This document shows, one piece after another, positions 10,789 through 23,279 of a DNA stretch of 64,000 bases; position 1 is the stretch's first letter; every line of letters begins with the position of its first letter. This DNA comes from Sesamum alatum (lineage: Eukaryota; Streptophyta; Magnoliopsida; Lamiales; Pedaliaceae): NCBI GenBank assembly GCA_034509735.1, contig JACGWO010000004.1, forward strand, positions 13,745,395 through 13,809,394, written 5' to 3'. Both the position numbers and the translations under genes were made by a program. Below the pieces are notes generated by a model. It was not told the DNA's origin and did no database searches. It was given only the letters and a program-made list of their open reading frames with translations.

Positions 10789-13010
10789 TGTTGGAATAGG
10801 TGACTAGAAAGCCAATAGGTTTGGCAATTTGTAACTTATTCGACAACTTGATATAGATGTAATATTATTATCTGATGAATAAGATGAGTGTTCGTCACCA
10901 ATGGTACCTTCTTTGTTGTGCTCATCTTACGTATGTTAAAACAGAGTTTAACTTATATCGCAACAAAGCCCACAGACCATGATAACAACTCGTGCAGTTG
11001 GGCCATGCATTGGATGGTGGTCATGAAACCAACTGATTAAGAGTTAGGTCTGAAACGTTCCAAGTCGAGGACCTCGAGACAGGGCATTGAGAGTCCTATT
11101 GAGACTTGCGTCAAGAGTCGAGTTCATTGGATGAGTTCCGTGTTTCATTGGCGACAGGCGTGGGACGCCTACACGATCTTGATGGGTTGGTCGATTGGGG
11201 TCGAGCCGACTGGACTGACTCGAGGGGATCATCATATGGAAGCGTTGGAGGCTTGGTCGGTATGATTGGATTTCCCCGGTTCCGATAGTACGGGAGTAAT
11301 CCTCAGACTTGAGGAATCATGGTAGTCGCGTGCACAGGACAGTTGTATCTTGGATCTGGCGAGAGGTGATTATTCTGTAAGATGATCATCATAAGCCTTG
11401 TCCAGTGCAGTCGGAATTGTAGCAAGGACGGTGGATTCCAAGAAGAGGATCCGTCCCCTGTCAGTATGTGATAGAGGTATCTCTTATGCACTCGGAGACA
11501 CGTTCATGTTGTTTAAAGCTGTTGCCACAGTGATTGGTCGAACAGGGAATGGTTTCCTACGTCGACGCAATGAATCATACGTGGTCTCGAGTATTAAGCA
11601 TAGATGCCTAGTCAAAGATGGGAACTGATGCCCAATTCCATACCATAGACTAAGGCCGGGAGACGGTACACGGAAGGATCGTACCCGTACGGAATCGGCG
11701 CCTAAATGTTCACGCCAATTCACCTAGTCTCTAGTGCCATGGACCATTGCTAGACGGCCACCCATGGTAACGGTACCTTGTGAGACACGGGCTTAAGTCT
11801 AGCTGAGGATGAACCTAAAGGGTCACACACAAATCACCGAGGAGGTTAAAAGATTGACTTGGAGTTAATCTCGAAGGATAAATAAGTAATTGGATTACTT
11901 AAGGGAAAGTCCATTGGATGGACGGGCCGATATTGTATCGGGCCTTTGTTTAATCGGTAAATTGGATTTTCGATTAAATATGGAAAGTTGAGACGTTGGA
12001 TCTTTTAATTGGATTAAAAGATCAACGGGAATAATTTAAATGGACATTAAATTGGATTTAATGTTTGGTTCGTTGTAATTGAATTACGACAAAACCCGGT
12101 CCGTTAAATTTTACCGGAGAGGAGAAATGATTCTTATTTTGGAATAGGAAGAAGTTGGACTTCTTCCCTTAATTAAACATGGCCAAGATGCTCCCTTGGA
12201 GGAAGCAAAATCAGCCATGTTTCATACTAGGTGGTATGTTGACTTATCTCTTTTGGAAAGAGACAAATCAACTCCAATCAAGCTCTTCCCTTTTGGTATG
12301 ATTTGATCATACCATAAATATTGATAGGCTTGATTGAAGAATTGATGGTGATTGATTGGAATGAATCTAGACATCCTTGGATGAACCTAGACACATTCCA
12401 ATAATCATATTAATTATGTATATATATGAGAATATACAACACCAAGCATAAGGGATTCATTATTCATCTTTTTCTAGGAAAAAGAGAAGACAAAAATCGG
12501 ATCTCCTGTCCCTCTCTACCTCACGGTTTTTTCTCCCCCTTTTTCACTTATGTTCTTCACTTGGTTTTGAATCAAGAGGATGAACAAAGTAAGTTTAAGA
12601 GAGCACTAATTCATAGTGTTCTTCTCTTAAATCGATTTCTTCTTAAACCCGTTCTTTTCTAGCAAGAAGAACGTGCGTTTCTTCCAGTGTGGTGTGGATC
12701 ACCTTTGGAGAATCCATACGTTTGGATTTCGTGAGCATTCCGGAAAAGGAACAACGCAAGTAGCCGGGAGCACACGCTAAACAATCAAAGGTAACAGTTT
12801 TACTACGCTTTGATTGATTTAATATACATCTATGCGCTATGTGTTTAAATATATGTTTCTAATATTTACACATCCTACATCGAACGCCCGGTTGAGCACC
12901 CAAGGGTACACCCCTTGGGATTCGTTTATTTAAATTAGATTTAAATTTACGCACCCTTTCTCTCTTTCTTGCTTCCGCTCGCGCTCCCGGGCGGATCCGC
13001 TTGTCCTTCA
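10789..13010 (+). mobile_element. Solo LTR, copy B, with perfect AAAAC duplications
   Basis: The copy starts TGTTGGAATAGGTGACTAGA and ends CCGCTTGTCCTTCA. The flanks are AAAAC at 10784-10788 and AAAAC at 13011-13015, an exact five-base target duplication. It is 2222 bp. The 3' part holds a perfect hairpin, CCCAAGGG and CCCTTGGG, at 12899-12919. No internal retroelement region is attached on either side, so it is a solo LTR left by recombination. Confidence 0.9.
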
Positions 13011-13015
13011 AAAAC

Positions 13016-14217
13016 CGCTTCAAGCACATTTACTTGACATAAATCCATGAACAATGCACCATTTTATAATGGTGCTTCATGAATGAGAAGTTTAAATTTG
13101 CCATATTTCTCACGGTTCGAAGAAGGAAGAAAATAAGATGGAAACTACCTCATCAATGTCCATGAGCTGATATCATTTACAAATAGAATAAGGATGAAAA
13201 TTTATATTTAAATAGCGCTTCTATAATTTGTATATACAAGAAATTAAAAGGTAATAAAATTGTAACTACTTAATTGAATCTATTCACATGATTGATAGTT
13301 AGAAAATAATATTTAGTAATGGAATAAAATAACTTTGTATAAACAATTTACCCTTTAATATATATACATATATTTTATAATAATGATATCTTCAAAAAAT
13401 ACTTATAAAATGTTATAAGATACTTATAAAATTTCTTATACATATGTTAGTCGAAAGAATACATGAGAAAATTTATTTAAGAAATAATTTATCGTTGAAC
13501 ACATAAATGGTATTTTTATATTAATTTGAGTAATTAAATGATTAATCTATTTAAATATAATTTGAGTAGTTAAATGAATTAATCTATTTTATATAGATCT
13601 ATTATTATGTCAGCAACTCACGACCAAAGAAAGATTTTGAATTAATAACCATTACAATTACATATCAAAATAATGAATTAATATTTTATTCTCAACATTT
13701 TGAAATTAATTCAAAATAATGTAATAATAATAAAATACTCTGTAAAATATGCCCAAAAATATTAATATCTTGTATTATATAATAATGAATATAATTTTTT
13801 CTAGAAAAAAGAAACTCTATTCCCAAACTCATAGAAATAGCTACTACCATATTGTGAAGAGAGAATCATTAATTCCTTTTTCTAAGTGAGTAAAAATTCT
13901 TATTGAATCACTAATCAGTTTCTTCATGTATACCATTCACATATATAAAAAGGGGGAAAAAAATTAGTCCACTAACTTTATCCTCCTTCAATTTTAGTCC
14001 ACTAATTTAGATAGTTTTCAATTTTATACATTATGTTGCAAAAATTCTTCAATTTCGTCCGATTTATGATTTTGGAGCCAATTTTTGGGTGAATGAATGG
14101 AAATTGCTGATGTGGCATTTGATTACTAAAATGTCCAATAACTTAAACCATGCGTGCATCTATAGCACTTTTAGTGTAATGGCTTGATTGTGTATAAATA
14201 TATATACATAATTATAA
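13016..14217. other. AT-rich intergenic DNA with a repeat scrap at its end
   Basis: No gene is visible. Positions 13960-14175 (TTAGTCCACTAACTTTATCC, then TTAGTCCACTAATTTAG) look like one arm of a dispersed plant foldback repeat. Confidence 0.45.
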
Positions 14218-15124
14218 GACTACAAAAAAATGCGGGAATTGGAATGGATATAGTTGATCGTTTCAATAACCGTTCCTAATAGGAACGGTAAGTGGAATTG
14301 TTGTGGAACGGGAAACTGTTGATGACGTCACTTTCGACTTAATGGATGTACAAACGAATAGGAATGGCACGACCGTTCCTATATATGTGCCAACATATGC
14401 GTGCCAATAAATAAACCTATTACCGTTCCTAAAAAGGACCGGATATATTTTGGTATTCCATTTGGAACACTTGTGTGAAAGTTGGAACGGTTTCTCCACC
14501 TGGAATGCTAACCGTTTCTGTATGTGTTCCAAACACCGGTTCTATTTGGACCGGTTGCTTGACTGTTCCAATATGTAGTTCTATATGAGGCCCTCTTATT
14601 CCATGAGGAATAATGTAATGCAATTACCATTCCAAATTGTTGGTATATAGAAAATGCAATATTGTTACAATTACCGTTCTCAACTACGCTCCAAGTTGAA
14701 ACGATCGTACTTTGTGTGCCACATACCGTTCTTAATATGCCCTAACGGCTATATTACAACGGTAAGATTACCGTTTCTACGACCGTGCCTGAGATCGTTC
14801 CTAAATCTGGAACAATGGCTGGTTTTGTGTTCCAAATAATATTCCAATGCCCGTTCCAATACTTTTTATATATATGTCCCCCTTCTTTTTCACTATTTTT
14901 ATAATTATTCTCCAACTCATTGTGTTGTAACTCCCCCTGTTGATTCTTTATTCGGAAAATCGAACATATCAATTACTTGCGCGAATTTTGCATTGATATT
15001 GATAGGTGTTTGCTTAGGTAAGTATGAAAAATTTTGTAATTGTTAGTTATATATATATATATAAAATATATTCTCGTCATTTAATTACGTACTGTTGTGA
15101 ATTATATTATACATAGGACCAATC

Positions 15125-16945
15125 ATGTTAAAACAGTTGAGGAAATGGATGTATGATCGAGACGTCCTGGGTGTGACGCCAGAGTTTGAGGATGGTGTTA
15201 CAATATTTTTAGAATGGGCCCAGTCTCTGCGTGCATATATGGACGGGGACAAGATTAAGTGTCCCTTCCGGAAGTGCAAAAACGAACGATTCAAAACATC
15301 AGACAAGGTAACTTTTGATTTGTGTATGAAAGGGTTTGTGCCAGAGTATTTAATTGGACTTCGCATGGTGAGGAGAGGGTGTAGGAATATTTTGAAGCAT
15401 TGACAGCACCCCCTGTGCAGCAGCAGCAGCAAACGCCACCTGGTCAGGAGGAGGGTAGTTCGCATTGGGGTAATGCGGCTTAGATAGATTGGGCGCAAAG
15501 GATGGTATTCGATGCCGTCGGGCCGTCTTTATGATCTTCGTACAACCAGGAGGGACCGACTGATGATGGTACTCGGTATTGTCCATCTGATGTAGTTCCT
15601 AGTTCATATTACGATTCGGGGCCCTATGATTATGTGTCTGGCTTCTCAGACCGCTTTTTTGATCTAGTCCATGTTGCGGACCAACCGTTGTGGAATGGCT
15701 GCACCACCTCTCAGTTGGCGTCAGTTTCCTATTTGGTGAATATCAAGACCGAAGGGACTTTTTCCGAGCATACATATGATCGGTTATGCCAGTGGGTTGA
15801 TACTATAATGCCCCGCGGAACGATGATCTCCCGAGCAACGACAATCGAATAGTGAGGTCAATTTTCAATTATTCAGGCCGAGCAAGTGAAGCCTCAAAGA
15901 AGAGATGGTTGAGCGATAAGGAACTTCATGTTATCGAGACATACGTCTTGTGTAATTGTGAAGTAGTTGCACCGTACTACGAGTAAGTGTCTTATGCAAA
16001 CGTAAATATCTCAAGCCTTCATTTCAATTTCAATTACATGTATATTTATAACTATCAGTGTAACTGTAACAGGTCATTCTTGAATGAACTGTTCGAGCAA
16101 CACAATTCGGAGAACCCGATAATTGATCGACTATTGGTAACACAGTTCAAGGATTGGTTCAAGTGTCGTGTAAGTGTCATCGATTTCTTGTAAATGCGAT
16201 TTGCTCATTAATTTGTAATTAGTTATTTCAATTGCTATATGATGGATTGCAAGTGAGACTCGAATTGAATCACACAGACGACGAATTGTTGAAGTTGTAT
16301 TATTGGGTCCTTAGAGCAGAAGTGACGACATACCCGTCTTACTTCGTCAATAGCTTCAATTTCCACTCTGAACGTCACAATGTCGGGAAGTCAACAATGA
16401 ATTGTGGTGTTTTTGTGAAAAGCTCACAATATACAAACACGGATTCTGACTTCTACAGAATTTTGGAAGAGATAATTCAGCTAGATTACCCACTAATTCC
16501 TAACATGCACATTATACTGTTTAATTGTCGTTGGGTCGATCCGGTCAGAGGCATGAAGATACATCCTCGTTATCACATCGTTGATGTCAACTTCAAAAAG
16601 CTCTACCAAAAGAATGAACCATTCTTACTAGCTCAACAAGTAGTACAAGTCTACTACGCGGATTACCCGAGCATGAAGAGAGACAAAGTCGACTGGAAAG
16701 CTATTTGCAAAATCAAGGCTCGAAGAGTAACCGATGACTTACGATGGACCGAGGTCGCCTATCAGATGGATGAAGTCATACCTAATCCAGATGTTGTAAT
16801 AGATAACCAAACATTTGAACTGCATGACCCAACGCGAATACAGTTGGTCGTTGATCATGGAGCAGGGACATCGCGCACGCCAGATAGTGAATTCGAAGAT
16901 GAAGATAGCTTTGACGAGGCTGAGTTCGATGAGGAGACTTATTGA
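15125..16945 (+). pseudogene. CACTA TNP2 transposase with catalytic core deleted
   Basis: TNP2 is the CACTA transposase. The N-terminal Transpos_assoc domain is clear (RKWMYDRDVLGVTPEFEDG, then MDGDKIKCPFRKCKNERF), followed after a frameshift by FNWTSHGEERV and a glutamine stretch. At 15634-15810 comes SGFSDRFFDLVHVADQPLW. Near 15812 the sequence jumps from DTIMP straight to RNDDLPSNDNRIVRSIFNYS, which in the related copy at 41.7 kb lies after Transposase_21 and DUF4218. About 1.9 kb of core is therefore missing. The C-terminal part holds DUF4216 (IILFNCRWVDP, EPFLLAQQVVQVYY) and an acidic tail ending at 16945. In-frame stops (V*E near 15393, AA*ID near 15481) confirm decay. Introns are probably present at about 15985-16075 and 16170-16230. 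Confidence 0.85.
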
Positions 16946-17039
16946 ATTTTATGATTTTTTTTCTGTAATTTTTTTATAAACCTTTCTGTAAAAATTGTAT
17001 TAGATATATGTATTTTATTATTTTAAGAAATTAGAAAAA

Positions 17040-17515
17040 AATTTAAAACTTGGAACGGATATTATATACTACGACCATTCCTAATACAGGTACAACTTTG
17101 TGATTAGGCGCCAAACAAAAAAAATTGGGGAAATTTGAATTAGGAACGGTCCGAATTCCCAATTACCGTTCCTATTTTAGGTACATTATAAAAATATAGC
17201 AGCTACTTAAAAATAATTGAGGAAAATTAGAATTAGGAACGGTCCGTGAAATTATATGACCGTTCCTAATGTAGTTACAAGTTTTCAGCTGGCGCCTATT
17301 GAAAAAATGGCTCCAATTTCGAATTAGGAATGGCCGTACCAATTGGTAGACCGTTCCAAACTGAGGTCCAACATTTTGTTTTTCGCACCCAATGAAAAAG
17401 TGGTGGGAAAATCAACTTTTGGAGCGGTCCTTTTATAGCCGATCATTCCTAACGAAATTTGCTATGAACTGTTCCTAATTCAATTACGACCGCTCCAAAA
17501 TGAGATCCTACATAA
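17040..17515. repeat. Internal cluster of CACTA subterminal motifs
   Basis: At least eight copies or near-copies of GGAACGGT and ACCGTTCC occur downstream of the TNP2 gene. They match the motifs in the terminal 600 bp of the element. With the cluster at 19815-20180 they formed one internal array before the LTR inserted between them. In En/Spm such motifs bind the TNPA/TNP1 protein. Their internal position suggests a regulatory role or a nested older end; no internal CACTA terminus was found. Confidence 0.7.
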
Positions 17516-17868
17516 TGTATTTTGTCTGATTCTATCGATATCTCAACCTCTGTGAGCCGGATCAACACCATTTTTAAACACATACAATATTATGAATATT
17601 AATTTATATTCAACGGTCTGATTTTCAATCAGCCACCCGAATTTAAGGATGCAACTGTTTTTGTTAGGATGAATACTGATCGGATACGATATCTCGAGAA
17701 CCACACACCAAAATTTTTCAAAACTACATATAATGTATTCTTGTGTGTGTTATATCATATCTAACGGTCTGATTGGAATTTTGACGGTCTGATTATGTCG
17801 TGCAGTACAACAATATAGGATGCTAGTTACATCTGGAAATACTAACAAATATAAATATACAAATATAG

Positions 17869-19657
17869 TCATGAATGAAACAAGTAAAGAAATTCATGGA
17901 GGCCATAGGGTTTAAAAGACGGAATCAACGAAAACGAAAAACCTACCCGGTTGTCGTTTTGTCCTTGAACTGCTACTCGCGTTGTTCCCCGTTTTGCTCC
18001 AAGATCTCGTGTTGAGACCCTCAAATTCGTACACACAATCCGTCCACGTATCTTGATCCTCGTGCTAGCGAAAAACCAAGTGTATTTTATTTGGAGAGGA
18101 CGGATTGATCAAACGCTATAACGAGATCAATCCTCCTTTGGTTCAATTGTATGAAACAAGAGAACAAAAGAGAGTATCTTGGTAAAGGGGGAGAAGAGTG
18201 GCCGAGAGAGGAGCGGCGGTGATGGTGTGTGTGTGTGTGTATTTTGAATTTCATCATCTCTTCCAAAGTGAAGAGTTAGGCATATATATAGAGGAGGAAT
18301 CCTATTCCTCTCCTAATTCCCACTCTTTGGAAGACTCCTTTTGGAATAGGATTTGACCTAGTCAAAGCTAGCTATTTGGTCAAACCAATCCTAGCCATCC
18401 ATCTCCCCTCTTTAATCTCAACCACTCATTAATTTAATGGCAAGAAATAATCCAAAGGGCAAGAAATAAATAAAATAAATATTCTTATTTATTTTAAGCC
18501 CTTTAAATTAAATTCCAATAAATCTAATTTATTAGATAAATTTCTTTCATCTAATAAAAGGAATTAATTTTCCCAAGATAAGAAAGATCCAATTAAATCT
18601 AATTTAATCGTTTCCATCTCTCTCCAAATATTTAATTCTAAATTAAATACATTATGTGTGCGGATTGTGTGTGACTCTTTAGGTTCACCTTCAGCTAGAC
18701 TTGGTCGGATTCCTAGAATCCGTCCGTCACCATGGGTTCTAGCAACGATCCATGACACTAGAGACTAGGTGAATGTGCATGGGGGTGAACATTTAGACTC
18801 TACAGTATATCTATCCTTCTGTCTACAGTCTCACCACTTAGGGTCTAGGGCACGGATACGTAGGTACCCATCTTGGACCTAAGTGTCGGCTTGTCCTACA
18901 CGAAACGCCGCAGGGAATCCTTCCCTTCTGTTCAGTTACTGTGGCCACAGATTTTAGGGATAAGACTCAGAGTATAGTAAGACGTCACTGTCAACACTCT
19001 TGACAGGAGACAGATCCTTTCTTGGAAACTACTGTCACATTGCACATCGTGGCTGCACTAGATATGGCTTATGACTACTCAGCAACTGTGTTTTGGTAAT
19101 CTCTCACCATACCTAAGATACAGACACGGTGTACAGGTAAACTCAGCAATTTCTCAAGTTAAAGGATTGACTTGTACCGTTGGAACCGGGAACTCATGTC
19201 ATACCTATCCGACCCTACTCAATGTCCTCCGTAAGACGGTTCCCGCGAGTCACATCAGTTAGCTGCTCCCTAGCAAGCTGACCCACTAACACTGCATAGA
19301 CGACCCTCGTCACCCGTCGATGAAACACGACAGCAGATGCTTAGTGCAAGCCTCAAGTGGATTTTCGATACCCATTTTCCGAGATTCCTTGACTTGGAGA
19401 TTTTCAGACTGATTCGGCGAAACTGATTTCATGAACCTACCTCCAAGCGTAGTTCCAGTACCCGAAATGTGATCTCAGTCTGTGGGCTTTTTTTGTGTAG
19501 TGAACAGTTATAAAGCAGTAAAAGTGAACACAGACAAAGTATGAGCCAGATGAACATCACTTTCTTATTCATCAAGGTTTATTAAAACATTGAAATATTT
19601 CAGACATAGGTTACAATTCGCCTAATAAGAATGGCTTCATGGTCACCTATTCTAACA
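17869..19657 (-). mobile_element. LTR copy C, minus strand, with shortened 3' end
   Basis: On the minus strand the copy starts TGTTAGAATAGGTGACCATG at 19657. It carries the family landmarks (CACCTAGTCTCTAGTGTCAT, CCTAAAGAGTCACACACAA). It ends at 17869 in CATTCATGA, about 160 bp short of the normal LTR end, which lies beyond the CCCGGGAA hairpin. The flanks are TATAG (17864-17868) and TATAG (19658-19662). If that duplication is real, this shortened form inserted as such. It lies inside the CACTA element at 14218-24005 and is younger than it. Confidence 0.75.
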
Positions 19658-19814
19658 TATAGTTCATATTGTACACGTGTGTCTATTTTTTGAAAATTAC
19701 TATATACTTTCAAATTCTTAGTATACCCAATTGCACTCCTTTTTTGAATCATATGAGTGTCCGAAACGTGTTTTTCTTAATTTATAGTTATTATCTAAGA
19801 ATATAAAAAAAATT

Positions 19815-20195
19815 ACAATACATATAGGAACGGGTCCACATGAAATTAGGAATGGTAGCTATGTTCATGTCTAAAAACGACATTGTATCCTACTTTAGGG
19901 ACGATGTTGGGAACACTTTTTCTATTAAGTGCCCGTTCCTATTAGTACAATTCCAATGACTAAGTATTTGGAATTGATATGGGAACGGCAATTTGTAATT
20001 TAGGAACGGTTGTAATTGGGAACGATTAGCGGAACGACCCTCTACTAATTGATCGTTCCTATTTAGGTCAACATCAGTACAAGGTATCAAAACGACATCG
20101 TATTATGGAGAATACGATGTCATTTTCTTTAGTTGGACTGATCTTAGAAACGGTTTGTACAAGTCACGACCGTTCCAAAAATCTGATATATATAT
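19815..20195 (+). promoter_or_regulatory. TNP1 upstream region: motif cluster and TATA box
   Basis: Seven or more GGAACGGT/ACCGTTCC copies lie directly upstream of a TATA-like run (TATATATATT, 20186-20195). About 30 bp later comes a pyrimidine-rich start region (TTTTCTTCCCTCACTCTCAG). This is a plausible promoter for the second CACTA gene, and the motifs make self-binding by TNP1 conceivable. The box and motifs are seen; regulation is inferred. Confidence 0.55.
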
Positions 20196-20214
20196 TCAAC
20201 CCTTGGCGATTTTC

Positions 20215-21506
20215 TTTCATTTTTCTTCCCTCACTCTCAGCCTCCCTCTCCCTTTCATCTCTCTCTGTCCGCCAAGTCCACCGTAGGTCGCCTCCACCGT
20301 CGCCGTCCAAACCATACCAGGAGAACAACCATCCGCTGTCCCCTCATCCTCCAACCGTCCGCTGCTGCCTCATCCTCCACCATCCTCCGCCCAAACCGCG
20401 CTCACCACCGACGCCCACCTACTAACCGTCGTCCACCATCGGTGAACTTCCAAGTTGGGTTTCCCAAAAACCCTTTTTTTATTCTTTTTTTCCTGTAAAA
20501 TTCTGTTTTGGGAGTTTTGTGTAATTTATGTAATGATTGGGAATTTTATGTAATTTCTGTATAGTTAGGGTTGTTTTCTGTAAAATCTGTATAGTTTGGA
20601 AAGTTTCTGTAATTTCTATATAGTTAGAGAATTGAACTATAATTTTTGTTTAGTTAGGGGATTAATCTATAAATTCTGTATATTATGGGATTTTTCTGTA
20701 ATATTCTGAAAATTTTATGGTAATTATGTGAATTTTCTGTATTTTCTGTATATTATGTCGCATTTTCTATTATTTCTGTGATTTCTTATATTAAAGTCAG
20801 AATTCGATGTCAATAATTAGATGAATATAGGATGTTTTTAATAATTAGAAATTTAATGTAATTATTAGAAAATTTGGAAAAAAAAAATGTTATGTAAAAT
20901 TCTATTTTTTCAGTTTTAAAAATCTGGAAATTTTAAGTTTTCTGTTTTAAAAACCATGGAAATTTTAATTTGTTTAGATTCTAAAAATTTGGAAAAGTTT
21001 TGTAAATCTTATGTTATTTTCTGTAAAGTTCAAAAAATTTCAAAAAAAATTCTGTAATTTTAAAGTTTTTGTGAATTTTCTGATATTGTTCTCATTTTTT
21101 AAAAATTCTTATATCATTTTCTATAAATTTAAAATATTTTCAGAATTTTAAGTAAGTTTTAAAAATTATGTATTTTTAACAAATTTTCTGAAAATTTTGT
21201 AAATTTTATGTAATTATAAAAAAATTTCCGAAATTTTTATTTTCTATAATATATTTTTTTAAAATTTCCTAGTACAATAAAATTTACTAGGAATACATGG
21301 AATTTGTTATTTTTCTGAAATTTTAGAAAATTTGTGTAATTTCTATCTTATTTTGTAAGGATATTTAGTATATTTTGAGTAAAATTATGGTATTTAGTAT
21401 AAATATATAGAAAAAAAATCAGGATTTAGTGCAATTTTAGGAAAAAATTGATACTTACATGTATTTTTAACTTCTTACCACTAATATTTTTAAATGAAAT
21501 TATAGA
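20215..21506 (+). other. TNP1 leader exon and long T-rich first intron
   Basis: A C-rich leader (20215-20460, with repeated CATCCTCC and CCACCG) lies after the TATA box. It is followed by roughly 1 kb of T-rich DNA with repeated TTCTGTAATTT. The intron would end at ATTATAG just before 21507. The open frame of 106 codons in the leader is proline-rich and probably untranslated or chance. Confidence 0.5.
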
Positions 21507-22877
21507 TCATGTTGGTCGGGATTTCCCACACCGAGGAGGTGGACGTGGTCGCGGCTCACCGGCCATACTGCTGGGCGGTGCTGCTTCCTAAGATGGGGAA
21601 GCAGTGTTCCGACCACCACCATCACCACCAGCAGAGCAGGCACCGACAGCACCTGCGCCGGATCAACAGCCCGATCCTGCTACCATTTCACCCGTTGAGG
21701 AAGGTGTCGGACAATGCACTACCACACCGGCGGTAGATCCGGCCCGTCCATGGGCTGCCCCACCACCACCACCACCACCCCCGCCGGTCCCACCACTCCC
21801 GGCACCATCCGCGCGCCAGTACATCACACTCGCCGACTCGAGGTACATTTACATTTTTTTAAAAATTTTTTTGTAATCTAAATTATTATTTTAATCTCAC
21901 ACTAATTATTATATAATTTCAAGAGGGATCGTAAGATACACGAGCGAATCAATGCGGTGGTGGGAGGACACTATCCCCACCATTGGGGCAGTTTGCGCAA
22001 GGTGCTGACAGAGCACCAGCATTTCTGGTTTGAGAGCCTCAAGGTAAGGTTAATTTCAGTTATCAATTAAAATTTTATTTTAAATATTTTAACAATTTCA
22101 ATTCTGATATATATATATATATATATTAATACAGATGACGTACTGGTGGGACTGTGACAACGAGGCGATGTTCCAGATCTTCCATGTCTAGGCGGGGAAG
22201 TTCCTCTGGAAGAAGTTCGTCCTTGCCAGACAGTCCCTGCAGAAGCCTCTATGGCTGGCGAACGAGGTCTGGCGGCAGCTCCTCCTGTACTGGGAGTCCT
22301 CGGAGTTCAAGGAGGAGTGCACCAAGAACAAGGCGAACCGGTCCGCCAACCCGGCCGCATCTGCTACTGTGTACTGCGGGTGTTCTGTCTCCATCGGTAT
22401 GCACAAGCGGAAGATGGTAAGATTTTTAATGTTATTTAAAGTATTTATTATTATTATATTAAAATTGTAATAATTGTTTTCCATTTCTTTCTACAGGAGG
22501 AGGAGCTCGGCCGGCCGGTGAAGCAGATGGAGTTATTCTCTAGATGCTACAAGAAGAAGGCCGACGGCGGCTGGAGCAGGCCGAGGGCAGCGGAGGTGGC
22601 GGTAAGTTGTACATTTCATATTCTAATTTATTTTTTTAATGTTTGAAAATATTCTAATTTATTTTAACTATTTTTGCAGGAGACGTTCCAGATGATGCTG
22701 GAGGATCACCAGTCTCAGGGCACGACCAATCTTGGGGATGCTCCGGCTAAATTAGAAGGCTCGGTGGAGCAAACCGAGCAGGAGATGTGGCTGGCTTGCG
22801 TCGGGGGCAAGAACAAAGGTCGAGTACTCAGTCTTGGTTCTGAGGCCCACGGTCTAGCCAGACCGTTACCTCGCCAT

Positions 22878-22908
<31 letters not shown>

Positions 22909-23083
22909 GTCACTGCCTTCGTCAAACGTTGAGGGTCGGATGATCGGCCTCGAGGAGATGATGGCGGACATGATGGGCATGATGAAGGCCCTGCAGACCA
23001 ATCACTCTAGCGCCAGCCCGTCACGGCCTCCTAGAGACCCCCCCCCAGGCGTTGACGAGATGGACGAGGGGGACGAGGACTAG
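21507..23083 (+). pseudogene. CACTA TNP1 (Transposase_24) gene, nearly intact
   Basis: TNP1/TNPA-type proteins bind subterminal repeats of CACTA elements and help bring the ends together. Five exons can be placed with GT..AG introns. They comprise a proline-rich N terminus (21604-21843, polyproline near 21760); RDRKIHERINAVVGGHYP (21922-22043); a 22136-22415 exon with YWWDCDNEAMFQIF and TKNKANRSANPAASATVYCG; EEELGRPVKQMELFSRCYKK (22498-22600); and a last exon from 22680 with EQEMWLACVGGKNKGRVLSL. These segments fit Transposase_24. The natural end is MDEGDED at 23083. Damage seen: a stop TAG inside FHV*AGKFLWKKFV, a frame change near 22855 before a polyproline run, and one in the N-terminal exon. 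Coding exons are strikingly GC-rich against AT-rich introns. Confidence 0.8.
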
Positions 23084-23279
23084 ATTTAGGACTTTTTTTT
23101 ATTTTTGTAATTAAATTGGATAATATTCGCATTTAATATAATTTTTATTTTTAAATTATGTATTTTTTTATATTTAAATTATACTTACAAAACTAAATTA
23201 AAAAATATTATTAATTATTTAATATACATTTTAGTGATAATAATTATTAACATAAAAAAAATTAATAATCCATTATTTA

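Noticed and set aside
15085..15498. 137-codon minus-strand frame
   Set aside because: It is a shadow of the TNP2 coding sequence, whose plus-strand translation matches Transpos_assoc.
21663..21848. Glycine-rich minus-strand frame
   Set aside because: It is the complement of the polyproline stretch of TNP1.
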